Source of the DNA: Guptibacillus spartinae
GTDB lineage: Bacteria; Bacillota; Bacilli; Bacillales; Guptibacillaceae
DNA length: 64,000 nucleotides
Direction of reading: 5' to 3'
NCBI RefSeq assembly: GCF_028610625.1
Contig: NZ_JAQQWU010000002.1
Location: 1-64,000, forward strand
Shown here: positions 25,250 through 35,939 of the stretch, piece after piece
How the letters are laid out: each line of letters starts with the position of its first letter
Numbering within the stretch: position 1 is the first letter of the stretch
Program-made: the position numbers and the translations under genes
The notes under the pieces: model-generated
Database searches by the model: none
Seen by the model: the letters and a program-made list of their open reading frames with translations, nothing else
What the model was told of the DNA's origin: nothing

Positions 25250-26506
25250 TTACGCTTTATGCCCACCGACAAGTTTACTTCTGTGTAGTGCTGTACCAGC
25301 CTTCGTGTATGAAACGGCACGCAGCAGAGCATCTGAGCCGTATTTTTCTCTAATAGAATCCATCACATAGCCAAGGTCTCGCTGCTTCGGCCGGGCAGTA
25401 TTAAATAAATCCAATTGCACTTCCTCATCATTGCAAATATTCGAAAGAGTGATGGAAATTTTCCGGACCGTTTTTCTTTCATAAAATTCCTCAAATAGTT
25501 GAAGACAAACGCGGTAGACTTCAAGCGTAATCGCCGTCGGACTATTGATGCTCCTTGAGCGGTGAAAACCCCCTCCACCTTCTTCTTTGCTATAACTAAT
25601 CCCTAGACTAATCGTACGACCTGCTTTCCCGGCTCTTCTAGCACGTCTCGCCACTTCTTCACTCATTTCAAGAATAACGTGTTGAATTTCTTTTTGATCA
25701 TGATAATCCCTTAACAAGATTTGACTTTTTCCAAAACTAATCTGCCCCTGCATAATGGGAGCGCCCATTTCAGAAAGATCGACTCCCCAGGCATGATGAT
25801 AAAGTTGATTCCCCATGACACCAAATTTCTCTTCTAATAAGTGAAGCGGATAGTGCGCCAACTGCTTTACATTTCGTATCCCCATTCGATTTAACGTGCG
25901 TTCAACTCGTGAGCCAATTCCCCACATTTGACTAAGCGGGGAAAGTGGCCACAGTTTTTCAGGAATGTCGTCATATGTCCACTCTGCTATCCCTTTTTCT
26001 TTTGCTTCAAGATCCAGACAAAGCTTTGCCATCAAAAGGTTCGGACCTATTCCAATCGCACTTGGTAAGCCGAATGTCTCGCTTATTTCTTTTTTGATCT
26101 TGTGAGCCACTTCAAATTTATCTCCCCATAATCGTTCTGTCCCATCAACCTGCAAAAATGATTCATCAACGCTATACGTATGGATACATTCTGATGGTAC
26201 ATAACGGTGGAAAAGCCTCGTTATTTCCATTGATTGTTTTAAATAAGAGGACATTTTTGCGTTAACAATATGAATTCTCTTGTCACTTGGAATTTCAAAT
26301 AACCTGCTCCCTGTACGAATCCCAAATTCTTTTTTTAGGGCTGGAGAAGCTGCTAGCACAACACTCCCCTGTCGTTCCACGTCCCCAACAACCGCAAGAT
26401 AACACGTAAGCGGATCAAGCCCCATCTCTACCGCTGAGCAGCTAGCATAGAAGCTTTTCATATCAATACAAAGAATTGTTTTCTTTGGAAATTGTGAATA
26501 ATCCAT
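25250..26506 (-). CDS. uvrX: Y-family DNA polymerase, UvrX/YqjW type (UmuC-like)
   Basis: 418 aa from the ATG at 26506 (GAAGGAGGGGG upstream). Catalytic motifs: CIDMKSFYAS (first metal Asp), YLAVVGDVERQGSVVLAAS, and YSVDESFLQ (Asp-Glu of the second carboxylate pair). A helix-hairpin region (MWGIGSRVERTLNRMGIRNV) and a C-terminal little-finger domain follow. Error-prone translesion synthesis after DNA damage is the known role of the family. Two LexA/DinR boxes lie directly upstream and a YolD-like gene follows, the usual SOS operon. Confidence 0.92.
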   Translation of the reverse strand: MDYSQFPKKTILCIDMKSFYASCSAVEMGLDPLTCYLAVVGDVERQGSVVLAASPALKKEFGIRTGSRLFEIPSDKRIHIVNAKMSSYLKQSMEITRLFHRYVPSECIHTYSVDESFLQVDGTERLWGDKFEVAHKIKKEISETFGLPSAIGIGPNLLMAKLCLDLEAKEKGIAEWTYDDIPEKLWPLSPLSQMWGIGSRVERTLNRMGIRNVKQLAHYPLHLLEEKFGVMGNQLYHHAWGVDLSEMGAPIMQGQISFGKSQILLRDYHDQKEIQHVILEMSEEVARRARRAGKAGRTISLGISYSKEEGGGGFHRSRSINSPTAITLEVYRVCLQLFEEFYERKTVRKISITLSNICNDEEVQLDLFNTARPKQRDLGYVMDSIREKYGSDALLRAVSYTKAGTALHRSKLVGGHKA

Positions 26507-26532
26507 TTGTATCCCCCTCCTTCTCACCTAAC

Positions 26533-26584
26533 GGAACATTTGTTCTCTTTATCTATACCCGTATTTTACTCGAATATACGTTCT
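26533..26584 (-). promoter_or_regulatory. Two LexA (DinR) boxes
   Basis: GGAACATTTGTTCT at 26533-26546 contains the invariant GAAC-N4-GTTC. CGAATATACGTTCT at 26571-26584 is a second, one base off in the left arm. They lie 27-78 bases before the uvrX start, where they would block its promoter until the SOS response. Confidence 0.88.
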
Positions 26585-26792
26585 CTTTACAATAAGTACT
26601 TTCTTCCAATCAAAAATGTTACGACAAGTCTCTCTCTTATAATCGAAAAGTTCGTACCTAATGAACTATATGACCATAACGTTACGGGTAAATAGTCCTG
26701 TTCATGATCACGGAAGAATAGGTCATTACTATCATTAATTGTTAAAATAGTTTGAATATTAAAACTTTCGTGATAAAGTAAGCTCATCTTAA

Positions 26793-28466
<1,674 letters not shown>

Positions 28467-28476
28467 TCATTTCGAT

Positions 28477-28507
28477 AAAACAGGTAGCTACTGGCTACCT
28501 GTTTTTT
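28477..28507 (+). terminator. Intrinsic terminator
   Basis: AAAACAGGTAGC and GCTACCTGTTTTTT stem-loop after the neutral protease gene. Confidence 0.85.
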
Positions 28508-28576
28508 AAAATGCCGAAAGGTTTTATATGCCTTTAAACGGGAAAAAAGGGCTAGAAGATAAAGGAGGAATAACCC

Positions 28577-29380
28577 ATGGCGATTTTTAAAGAAGACGCA
28601 CTCAAACACCAACACGTACTTATCACGGGAGCGACTGGCGGTATTGGATATGAAACAGCAAAATCCGCTGTACAAGCAGGAGCTGCCATTACGATTACTG
28701 GAAGAAATAAAGAGAAATTAGAGACGTTAAAGCATGAGTGTGAAAAGTTAGTTACGGATGCTAAAGTGACCATTCTTCCAGCAGATTTAAACGATGAACA
28801 GGATCGGGCGAATCTGATTGAAAATGCGATAAAAGAAAGAGGAACAATTACCGGATTAGTGAATTCAGCTGGAATTGGTGGCGGAGATACGCTCGATCAA
28901 TTACAAGAAGAAGACATTCGAAAGGTAATGGAACTAAACTATTTTTCAACGGTCTTACTAACGCAGCTCGTTTATAATAAAATGCGTGAAGCTCAGAAAA
29001 AAGGGGCTATTGTGAACCTCTCTTCTCTGTCGGGGCTTCGAGGAACTTTTGGAAACACCGCCTATAGCGCTTCAAAATTTGCAATTACTGGCTTTACTCA
29101 GTCCTTTGCCCATGAGGCAATTCGAGATGGCATTAGAGTGAACGCCGTCTGTCCTGGATTTGTTGATACAGAAATGGGAAGAAACAGCATTGAGTCAAAA
29201 GGGAAAAGAGAAAATAAAAGTTTTGAAGAAGAACTAAAAGCTGTGGAGGAAGCAATGCCTTCAGGTCGTATCACACAACCCGAAGAAGTAGCGAACAGTA
29301 TTGTCTATCTCTTATCAAACGCCTCTGAAAACATTGTTGGAGAATCTTTAAAGATTTCAGGCGGAAGCGTAATGCGCTAA
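28577..29380 (+). CDS. Short-chain dehydrogenase/reductase
   Basis: 267 aa. The Rossmann motif TGATGGIGYE, NSAGIGG, catalytic Ser in NLSSLSG, YSASK (Tyr and Lys) and the CPGFVDTEM loop are all present. Classical SDR fold using NAD(P)H; FabG-like layout, substrate unknown. RBS AAAGGAGGAATAACCC. A single gene with its own terminator. Confidence 0.9.
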   Translation: MAIFKEDALKHQHVLITGATGGIGYETAKSAVQAGAAITITGRNKEKLETLKHECEKLVTDAKVTILPADLNDEQDRANLIENAIKERGTITGLVNSAGIGGGDTLDQLQEEDIRKVMELNYFSTVLLTQLVYNKMREAQKKGAIVNLSSLSGLRGTFGNTAYSASKFAITGFTQSFAHEAIRDGIRVNAVCPGFVDTEMGRNSIESKGKRENKSFEEELKAVEEAMPSGRITQPEEVANSIVYLLSNASENIVGESLKISGGSVMR

Positions 29381-29390
29381 ATAACCATTA

Positions 29391-29443
29391 AAAAAACGCA
29401 TGGCTATTCGATCCTCAAAGATCGATTGGCCATGTGTTTTTAA
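29391..29443. terminator. Intrinsic terminator between convergent genes
   Basis: Stem AAAACGCATGGC with GGCCATGTGTTTTT, with internal GATC pairing in the loop. It can serve the SDR gene and the acetyltransferase on the other strand. Confidence 0.8.
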
Positions 29444-29453
29444 TAGTAATAAC

Positions 29454-30014
29454 TTAAATGGTACTTGAATAAATACAAGTATCCGTTATGTGCTTCCCAT
29501 CAATAGACAAATCATCATTTTTGAGCGTTCCCTCAAGAACATATCCCAATCGTTCCGGAATCGCCCGACTCCGTTCGTTCTCTCGATCACATTGAATCTC
29601 AACTCTTCGACATCCCAGACCCTGATGAGCATATTGAGTAAGTTTTTGAACTGCCTCTGTCATATAACCATGGCCACTTTGAAAGGTCGCCATCCAATAT
29701 CCTATTTCAAGTTTTGGAACATCCCAATCAATATTATGAAAACCAGTTGATCCTACAAATTCACCTGTTTCTTTCAAAAAAACAAGATACCTTAAATTTT
29801 CACGTTTTAAAAACTTAATATGCGCTTCTCTTGTATTCACTTCCGTCTCTTCAGGGGTGGGTGTTACACGTGCAAATCCTAACCACGGTCTTAGTTCATC
29901 AATCGAAGTTTGAATCGCTTCGTTGACTACTTTTCCATCACCAGGCTGCGGCATTCTTAACGTTAATCGTTCTGTCTCAAGCGACGTTTTAACTTCGATT
30001 AATATCGGGTTCAC
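29454..30014 (-). CDS. RimJ/RimL-type GNAT acetyltransferase
   Basis: 186 aa from a GTG at 30014, better placed behind GGAGAG than the ATG two codons earlier. It shows TSLETERLTLRMPQPGDGKV, the GSTGFHNIDWD strand, EIGYWMATFQSGHGYMTEAV (motif A with the acetyl-CoA loop, altered from Q/R-x-x-G to QSGHG) and NERSRAIPERLGYVLEG. The family acetylates ribosomal protein N-termini or small amines. The actual target is unknown. Confidence 0.85.
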   Translation of the reverse strand: MNPILIEVKTSLETERLTLRMPQPGDGKVVNEAIQTSIDELRPWLGFARVTPTPEETEVNTREAHIKFLKRENLRYLVFLKETGEFVGSTGFHNIDWDVPKLEIGYWMATFQSGHGYMTEAVQKLTQYAHQGLGCRRVEIQCDRENERSRAIPERLGYVLEGTLKNDDLSIDGKHITDTCIYSSTI

Positions 30015-30070
30015 AATCATCTCTCCAATGTGTTTGAATAATCAAGCAGATCATATTCTAACTAGATGAT

Positions 30071-30100
30071 AAACCGCTAATCACATGGATTAGCGGTTTA
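30071..30100 (-). terminator. Intrinsic hairpin
   Basis: AAACCGCTAATC and GATTAGCGGTTT form a perfect 12-bp stem. It lies 200 bases past the minus-strand gene ending at 30306. The U tract is short. Confidence 0.5.
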
Positions 30101-30305
30101 AATGAAATATCTTTATGTCAAGTTCCACAAGCTAAGCTGCTTTAGGACTTGAACCGAAGCGATTTTCTTCTCGCTCACTCTCAAGACAAGTGAAAACAAG
30201 AATAACAATACTACCAACATACAACTGATAGTATAACACAAAACATGACAATAATAGGCAAAAAATTCAGTTATTAGGTAAATCTGAGAATTTCGTAAAA
30301 CTATT

Positions 30306-30857
30306 TCAGGATTTATCGCTATTTTGATACTCTCCTTTTAAGAGACTCATCCTTAATCGATCGATATAACGTCCTTCTCGGTAGCGATCTTCTCGCAAGA
30401 TGCCTTCTTCCACAAAGCCACTGTGTTTGTATGACTTAATCGCCTTCTCATTATCCACTTCTACTCTGAGCCAAATCTTATTTAATTTTAATTCAGTAAA
30501 ACCCCATTCGAGCATCGCTTTCATAGCGCTTACGCCATATCCCTTTCCCCAATAGCGCTTTTCACCAATCGCAATTCCTAGCTCAGCATGATCGTTAAAT
30601 CGATCAATATTTTTTAAATCGACCCACCCTATGTGTTTCCCTTCTTCCGTTACAATCGCTCGCTGTTCATACCCGTTTTTTCGATCGATACATAATTGAA
30701 TCCAATTGCTCGTTTCTTCTCGGGTAAACGGTGGATATTTTTCAGGCATATTTAGATGCTTCGTCACTTCTCGATCAAGACACCATTGATAACGATCTTC
30801 TGTATCTGACAGAGAGAGTTCTCTGATTGTCACAACTGGCAACGGCTTTCTATTCAT
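30306..30857 (-). CDS. GNAT-family N-acetyltransferase
   Basis: 183 aa. ELSLSDTEDRYQWCLDREVT is the RimJ-type N-terminus, followed by IGWVDLKNID, ELGIAIGEKRYWGKGYGVSA (motif A, G-K-G-Y-G) and NEKAIKSYKHSGFVEEGILR. RBS CAGGGGAGC. It lies close to a Nudix gene upstream (52-base gap) and may be cotranscribed. Substrate unknown. Confidence 0.85.
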   Translation of the reverse strand: MNRKPLPVVTIRELSLSDTEDRYQWCLDREVTKHLNMPEKYPPFTREETSNWIQLCIDRKNGYEQRAIVTEEGKHIGWVDLKNIDRFNDHAELGIAIGEKRYWGKGYGVSAMKAMLEWGFTELKLNKIWLRVEVDNEKAIKSYKHSGFVEEGILREDRYREGRYIDRLRMSLLKGEYQNSDKS

Positions 30858-30909
30858 ATTTAGCTCCCCTGCTTTTCATCTTTTTGTTCCTATTTAACCG
30901 TGACCACTA

Positions 30910-31548
30910 TCAACGATTCTCTGCTTGACTGAAGTACCTCTTCATTTCTTTAACAACGGCTTCATAATAAGAGGATTCATGTGGAACAAAATGATCTTTG
31001 CTTATTTTTTGATTCAGCTTGTTTCGTTCCCCCTTATGATTAAACCAAAATCCATCTACATGTATGTCGGTTTGCATTCCCATCCAGAGATGATAGAACG
31101 CATCAAAATCAGCCTGTACGATTCCTGCAACCTCTTCTTTTTGAAGGTGAAATGCATCGAACGATTGATTGTATTCAAAAAGAAAGATATTTGCGATTTC
31201 ATTATCAATAAAATCGTTTTGTTTAATCGATGCATTCATCACAAGCAAGGGATGCAACTCTTCGTAAGAAACATGGACCCCAAGCTCTTCCTTTATTTCT
31301 CTCACTCCGTCGTTTACTGATTCGTTTTCCATTAAGTGACCCGCAGCCGTGATATCAAATAGTCCAGAAAAGTCCTTTTTTAAGGAACTACGAAGCTGTA
31401 AATATACTTTTTCACTTCCCTCTTCTCTTCGAATGAACCAGCATTGAAAAACCTCATGCCAGTGTCCGAGTCGGTGTACCTCATCTCGTGAAGCCACCCC
31501 TATTGGGTTTCTATTTTCATCAAATATTTTTACTCTCTCATCTACCAT
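30910..31548 (-). CDS. Nudix hydrolase, isopentenyl-diphosphate-isomerase-like
   Basis: 212 aa. The Nudix box is recognisable as AAGHLMENESVNDGVREIKE ELG, preceded by a strand pattern VDERVKIFDENRNPIGVASR and HEVFQCWFIRR, which resembles the IPP isomerase-like Nudix subgroup (YfcD type). Catalytic Glu residues of the box are present. It would hydrolyse a nucleoside diphosphate derivative; the exact substrate is unknown. RBS GTGAGGTTACAAG. Confidence 0.85.
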   Translation of the reverse strand: MVDERVKIFDENRNPIGVASRDEVHRLGHWHEVFQCWFIRREEGSEKVYLQLRSSLKKDFSGLFDITAAGHLMENESVNDGVREIKEELGVHVSYEELHPLLVMNASIKQNDFIDNEIANIFLFEYNQSFDAFHLQKEEVAGIVQADFDAFYHLWMGMQTDIHVDGFWFNHKGERNKLNQKISKDHFVPHESSYYEAVVKEMKRYFSQAENR

Positions 31549-31590
31549 CTTGTAACCTCACTTTTTCTCTAAAACTTACACCTTCGTTAT

Positions 31591-32331
31591 CTATTTCATT
31601 ACGTCTTTATGACGAATCGTATAATCAATCGTTAAAAAGGGAATGAAAAAAATCCTCATCTCATGCTGAGCCTTTAAAGACCCCACTCCAGCTTGCTTTA
31701 CAAAAAATTCTTCATCAATTGGTAAGGGAAATTGTTTATTTTTCGTTGATAAATAGGTTCCTGTATCGGCTTTTGAAGTGCGTTTTTTTCTACTAGACAG
31801 CTGCAGGCTTTTTCCAACTTGATTTAATTCAAGAACACCAGTCATTGTGGAAAATGGGAGCGGTAATCCGATGTTCATATACGTTCTATCTCCCTTTTTA
31901 TGCCACGAATAGAGGGCGACAAAGCACACTTCTCCATTCACTTTTCTTACCCAGGCTCTCGGCTGTGGTCTTCCATCGATATGCTCTTTAATCGGAAAAA
32001 TATCTCCTGTCATTTCGACCAGCTTCCTTGATAATGGAAGATTAATTTGAAGGATTCTCTGACTAAAAAAGCGATAAATCATAGCCAGAGGTTTAAACCA
32101 CCAATGCCATTTCACACTAGCATACAATCTGTATTCAGGTGTATTTTCATAAAAATGTTTAATTGTTGGAGAGAGAACTTGGCATTCAAGATGGGGTTCA
32201 TAAATGCTCATATCACTCACTATTCCACTGTAAGAAATAGTATGATCTGCAATTTCCTTCAGAATTTCTTCTCCGACCACATTCCTTCCTTTTATTTGGC
32301 TAGTCGGAAAACCGTTATGATTCGTTCTCAC
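31591..32331 (-). CDS. Hypothetical protein in DUF4166/DoxX cluster
   Basis: 246 aa from a GTG at 32331, chosen because AAGGAGAG lies eight bases upstream inside the previous gene; the overlap with that gene is then 17 bases. Soluble, basic, with YRLYASVKWHWWFKPLAMIY and HIDGRPQPRAWVRKVNGEVC as its most distinctive segments. I do not recognise the family. Overlap with the DUF4166 gene implies translational coupling and a shared role. Confidence 0.7.
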   Translation of the reverse strand: MRTNHNGFPTSQIKGRNVVGEEILKEIADHTISYSGIVSDMSIYEPHLECQVLSPTIKHFYENTPEYRLYASVKWHWWFKPLAMIYRFFSQRILQINLPLSRKLVEMTGDIFPIKEHIDGRPQPRAWVRKVNGEVCFVALYSWHKKGDRTYMNIGLPLPFSTMTGVLELNQVGKSLQLSSRKKRTSKADTGTYLSTKNKQFPLPIDEEFFVKQAGVGSLKAQHEMRIFFIPFLTIDYTIRHKDVMK

Positions 32332-32932
32332 TTGTAAACTCTCCTTCATACGAAAAAACAGTTCCAATAATAGGGTTTTTTACCGTCACGTGAATATAAA
32401 AGCTTTTCCGATCTTCTAAGTATCGTTCGGTTACAGTTGCTAGACCTTGAAAAAATCGTGGCAAAGGGATTTCTTTTCGACCAAGCACCATTCTTTGATT
32501 CAATGATTGAATCGTCATACTTCCATCATCCTGGTTTACCTGAAAAGCAAGATCTGAATATAGTAACGCAGGTTCTCCCAAATAGTCTTCTATGATAAGT
32601 CTTTCCTCATTGAGAGTCATTAACGCATTAAAGTAACGCTTCTTCTGTCCAAAAGAAAACGTACGCTGCCAATGAACCTGTTCGTTTCCACCAGCCCCGC
32701 TTCGCAACGTATTTCTAATTTGAAAGGGGATATTTGTTCCTCTTTCAGGAAAAAGGAGTTTCGCCTTTGTACCAAGATAAAATATAGGATAGAGCCATCG
32801 AGGACCACCGGAAATCTTCTTCATTACTCCTGTTCCGCAGAAACCTTGTTGGTTTGAGAACGAATACCTTTTCTGCAGCATCGGATGAAGTAGATAAAAT
32901 TGGTCACCGAGTGCGTTTTTATAAATCGACAT
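32315..32932 (-). CDS. DUF4166 domain protein
   Basis: 205 aa. MSIYKNALGDQFYLLHPMLQ KRYSF, then the G-x-G-V-M-K-x-I-x-G-G motif (GTGVMKKISGGPRWLYPIFY) and QRTFSFGQKKRYFNA match DUF4166, a domain also found at the C-terminus of saccharopine-dehydrogenase-like reductases. The function is not established. It is the middle gene of a minus-strand cluster, 11 bases after the SRPBCC-DoxX gene. RBS AAGGAGCATCCTC. Confidence 0.78.
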   Translation of the reverse strand: MSIYKNALGDQFYLLHPMLQKRYSFSNQQGFCGTGVMKKISGGPRWLYPIFYLGTKAKLLFPERGTNIPFQIRNTLRSGAGGNEQVHWQRTFSFGQKKRYFNALMTLNEERLIIEDYLGEPALLYSDLAFQVNQDDGSMTIQSLNQRMVLGRKEIPLPRFFQGLATVTERYLEDRKSFYIHVTVKNPIIGTVFSYEGEFTSENES

Positions 32933-32943
32933 GAGGATGCTCC

Positions 32944-33846
32944 TTATCTTTTTCGCTTACAGCTTTTCGCTGTAGGAATGTCACGACTTAACTTTACTCC
33001 AATCACAGATAAGACGAACAAACTAACGTTAAAAGTTAAAGGATTAAATGGATGTGTCAAAACATGTGGAGCAGCTAAAATAGCTGACAATGTTAATAAA
33101 GGGAAAACCATCATTTGCAGTTTGAATAACCAGGACCTCTTTCGATAAAACAACCAGATCAAACCAAACAATATTTCGCCTATCCCCATTACAAAGACCA
33201 CTAATGAAGCATCAATCGCTTCTGGTAGTAGACTCGCTGCCATAGATACCTCTTCAGGATGCTTTAGCCATATTTTTGGAACTAGCCCTTGATATATCCA
33301 AACGAAACTAAACATAAATGTGATCAGCCAATAGCTAATAAACCGGGTATACTGGGATGCAGGTGATTCCCCTTTCTCTAGCCATCGCTTCAATACATCA
33401 AAACTTAAAGCCGTTCCCCACCCAATCAACGGACGGAAGATAGCCGCATCAATCAAAGTACCTAGTCTGCCAAAACGCGTGTCATAATCATATTGAGTTA
33501 AGAACGTTAATTTCTCGCTTTCACCGGGTATGTATTTCCAATAACCTTTCCCCTCCGAGATAATCGAAATCTGCTGATCCGTACCAAAATGCAAGGAAGA
33601 TGTTCTCGATCCGTCCTTGCCATTAAACTCACCAACGCTTTTCCCCCAACCTTCTACTACCAAAATCCCCACGTTTGTTTTATAGGAAAAGAGTTGCGGA
33701 TCACTTTCATTTTCTTTCGGTAAGTAAGTGATGGAAGTAAATCGCAGATCCCATTGTTCATGCAGATGGGGTTGCTGAGATGCTCCCCATAAATCTTCCA
33801 TTTCTGTTTCAATTGGAATTTCTACATAAATTGGTTTCCTTTTCAT
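32944..33846 (-). CDS. SRPBCC-DoxX-like fusion protein
   Basis: 300 aa from the ATG at 33846 (CAGGAGGAGAAA upstream; the longer frame lacks a site). Residues 1-150 form a soluble START/SRPBCC-like domain (PIETEMEDLWGASQQPHLHE QWDLRF). The C-terminal half has four membrane helices of DoxX type, with QYTRFISYWLITFMFSFVWI YQGLVPKIW and GIGEILFGLIWLFYRKR. DoxX proteins are quinone-linked or redox-stress membrane proteins, but no direct role is known for this fusion. First gene of a three-gene cluster. Confidence 0.78.
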   Translation of the reverse strand: MKRKPIYVEIPIETEMEDLWGASQQPHLHEQWDLRFTSITYLPKENESDPQLFSYKTNVGILVVEGWGKSVGEFNGKDGSRTSSLHFGTDQQISIISEGKGYWKYIPGESEKLTFLTQYDYDTRFGRLGTLIDAAIFRPLIGWGTALSFDVLKRWLEKGESPASQYTRFISYWLITFMFSFVWIYQGLVPKIWLKHPEEVSMAASLLPEAIDASLVVFVMGIGEILFGLIWLFYRKRSWLFKLQMMVFPLLTLSAILAAPHVLTHPFNPLTFNVSLFVLSVIGVKLSRDIPTAKSCKRKR

Positions 33847-33977
33847 TTTCTCCTCCTGTCGTTTATTGCTTCCAATTGTGCATCGTATCTTGATTAAGTG
33901 TAAACTTCTTTCTTCTTTGAAAACAACACTATTTCCCAAAAAACAGAAGAATATCAATTTTTTAGACCACTAGCTAA

Positions 33978-34008
33978 TAAAAAAAGAGCATCATTTTGAT
34001 GCTCTCTA
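33978..34008 (-). terminator. Intrinsic terminator
   Basis: AGAGCATCA and TGATGCTCT stem, then TTTTTTT on the minus strand, after the yqjQ-like gene stop. Confidence 0.88.
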
Positions 34009-34015
34009 GCTCACC

Positions 34016-34807
34016 TTACTTTTGGTCAAAAAACTTTCCAGCTACTTTTTCCACAAGACCTGGAGCCGCGTGATAAAGCTTTGATCCAGCGTTCATCCAT
34101 TTCGGAAGGTTCACTTCGCGAGCGCCTTTTTCAATAGCAGCAATAATTTCCTTCGATACTTTTTCCGCTGACAGCATCATCTTTTCGACGTTCTTTGTAT
34201 AAGTGCCACTACTATCGGCCGTTTCAAAGAAATTTGTTTTGATTGGACCTGGATTCACCGTCGTGACTTGAATGTTGTGGTCTTGCAATTCCATCCGCAA
34301 ACTATTTGAAAATCCGAGCACCGCATGTTTCGAAGCCGAATATCCAGAAGATTTTGGTGTAGCAAGCTTCCCTGCTTGAGAAGCGATATTGACTACGTGC
34401 CCTTCTTCTTTAGCCATCATGCCTGGAAGCACATGCGAAGTAAATCGCATGAGGCCAATGACATTCACATCAAACATGGCTTCAATATCCTTCATATCGG
34501 CGTCCACAAATGCGTCAAATTTTCCAAAACCAGCATTATTAATTAAAACATCGACCGGAGGCATCTCTTTCAAAAGCATTGGCAGAACATGATCAACACG
34601 CTTCCCGTCCCCAACATCAATCGTCCAGACTGCTGGCGCATAAGCCCCGCTCCGTTCGATTATACGCTTTACTTCCATTAACTTCTGTTCTGAGCGAGCT
34701 ACAAGAATGAGTTTCGCCCCTTTTTCAGCTAAATCAATCGCTAATTGTCTTCCTATACCACTTGATGCCCCTGTAATCAGAACGACTTTGTTCTTTAAAT
34801 TTTTCAT
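34016..34807 (-). CDS. yqjQ: Short-chain dehydrogenase, YqjQ-like
   Basis: 263 aa from the ATG at 34807 (AAGAGGTG upstream). SDR elements: TGASSGIGRQ, NNAGFG, NIASQAG, YSASK and NPGPIKTNF. The DltE/YqjQ subgroup fits the length and the C-terminal basic tail. It directly follows a YqjP-like metallo-beta-lactamase gene, itself next to proI, the same order as B. subtilis yqjO-yqjP-yqjQ. Substrate unknown. Confidence 0.85.
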   Translation of the reverse strand: MKNLKNKVVLITGASSGIGRQLAIDLAEKGAKLILVARSEQKLMEVKRIIERSGAYAPAVWTIDVGDGKRVDHVLPMLLKEMPPVDVLINNAGFGKFDAFVDADMKDIEAMFDVNVIGLMRFTSHVLPGMMAKEEGHVVNIASQAGKLATPKSSGYSASKHAVLGFSNSLRMELQDHNIQVTTVNPGPIKTNFFETADSSGTYTKNVEKMMLSAEKVSKEIIAAIEKGAREVNLPKWMNAGSKLYHAAPGLVEKVAGKFFDQK

Positions 34808-34819
34808 TTGCTTCACCTC

Positions 34820-35788
34820 TTACGATTGTGATCGATAAACCGTTTTCTCTTTTTCTTTACATTTCACAATTACCTTTTCCGACTCAAGATAATCAAGATG
34901 TCCAATCGTCTCAGAAAGAGTAAGGCCAGTTTGCTTCTTATAAACGCCTAGAAATAATTGCTGACAAACTTCAAAAGCGGTCATTGGTTTATTCTTTAAA
35001 TAGGATGCTACCTTTTCCGAACGCTCTTCCTGTTTATGTAAACGTTCTTTGATCAACTCGTCCGGATTGAGGATAGGATCACCATGACCGGTATACACAT
35101 ACTGAAGATGAGCATCTAAGGTTTTACGATAAGAACTTCTTTGTTGTAGAAGCGGCTTAGGTCGCTCCGTCCCTTTCACATATGGAGGTTCAAGTAAGGG
35201 GTTTGATGAAATCTTCTTAATCAGGTGATCCCCCGCAATCATCATCCCCGTCTCCTTATGCCATAAAGAAATATGACTTTGGGCGTGACCTGGGGTTTCC
35301 ATCACAGTCCACCCGTTACAGGCTGGTACGTCATCTCCTTCCGAGAGATGCAGGTCGCATTTCGCTCGATCTGTATACGCAAGATAACCTCGTGTATCAC
35401 TTACATGATCGAAATACTGTTCTGGAACCCCTGCTTCACGGTAAATCCCCGTCATAAACGCTTCATTTTCTTTCAAAAAAGAATCGCTCATCTGTAACCA
35501 TCGGTCATTCTTCCAATGTCCAAGAACGTTAACTCCATTCTTCATCATCTTCCCAACTAGGCCGATATGGTCAGGATGATGATGCGTGAGCACCACCTGT
35601 TCAATATCTTCTAAAGCCACCCCATAGTTCTTCAGTTGCTTCTCAAGTTCTAGCTGCGCTTCAGGTGTGCGCGGACCAGTATCAACCAGCGTTAAGGCGT
35701 CTCCTTTTAACAAAAAACAATTGACCGGACCCACAGCAAATGGAGTGGGAACCGTGATCGACAGTACCTTTTCTTTCGTTACATTCAA
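34820..35788 (-). CDS. yqjP: Metallo-beta-lactamase-fold hydrolase, YqjP-like
   Basis: About 322 aa from a TTG at 35788 (GAGGTGG seven bases upstream); a GTG four codons earlier is also possible. The metal motif HHHPDHIG (H-x-H-x-D-H), ETPGHAQSH, IAGDHLI and YTGHGDPI give all the zinc ligands of the glyoxalase II/LACTB2 group, and a C-terminal winged-helix-like tail follows. It likely hydrolyses a thioester or similar bond. The 12-base gap to the SDR gene indicates an operon. Confidence 0.85.
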   Translation of the reverse strand: MNVTKEKVLSITVPTPFAVGPVNCFLLKGDALTLVDTGPRTPEAQLELEKQLKNYGVALEDIEQVVLTHHHPDHIGLVGKMMKNGVNVLGHWKNDRWLQMSDSFLKENEAFMTGIYREAGVPEQYFDHVSDTRGYLAYTDRAKCDLHLSEGDDVPACNGWTVMETPGHAQSHISLWHKETGMMIAGDHLIKKISSNPLLEPPYVKGTERPKPLLQQRSSYRKTLDAHLQYVYTGHGDPILNPDELIKERLHKQEERSEKVASYLKNKPMTAFEVCQQLFLGVYKKQTGLTLSETIGHLDYLESEKVIVKCKEKEKTVYRSQS

Positions 35789-35939
35789 ATTGACCGCCAC
35801 CTCTTCTTTTCTTTACATCACCTACTTCTATTCTATCGCTGTTCGCTCTTTTTGTCATTATATCGAGATAATTTAATTCGAATTTTCTGACATTTTGGGT
35901 TGACAATTTTTTATTTTCATAGCATACTATGTAAAATTA

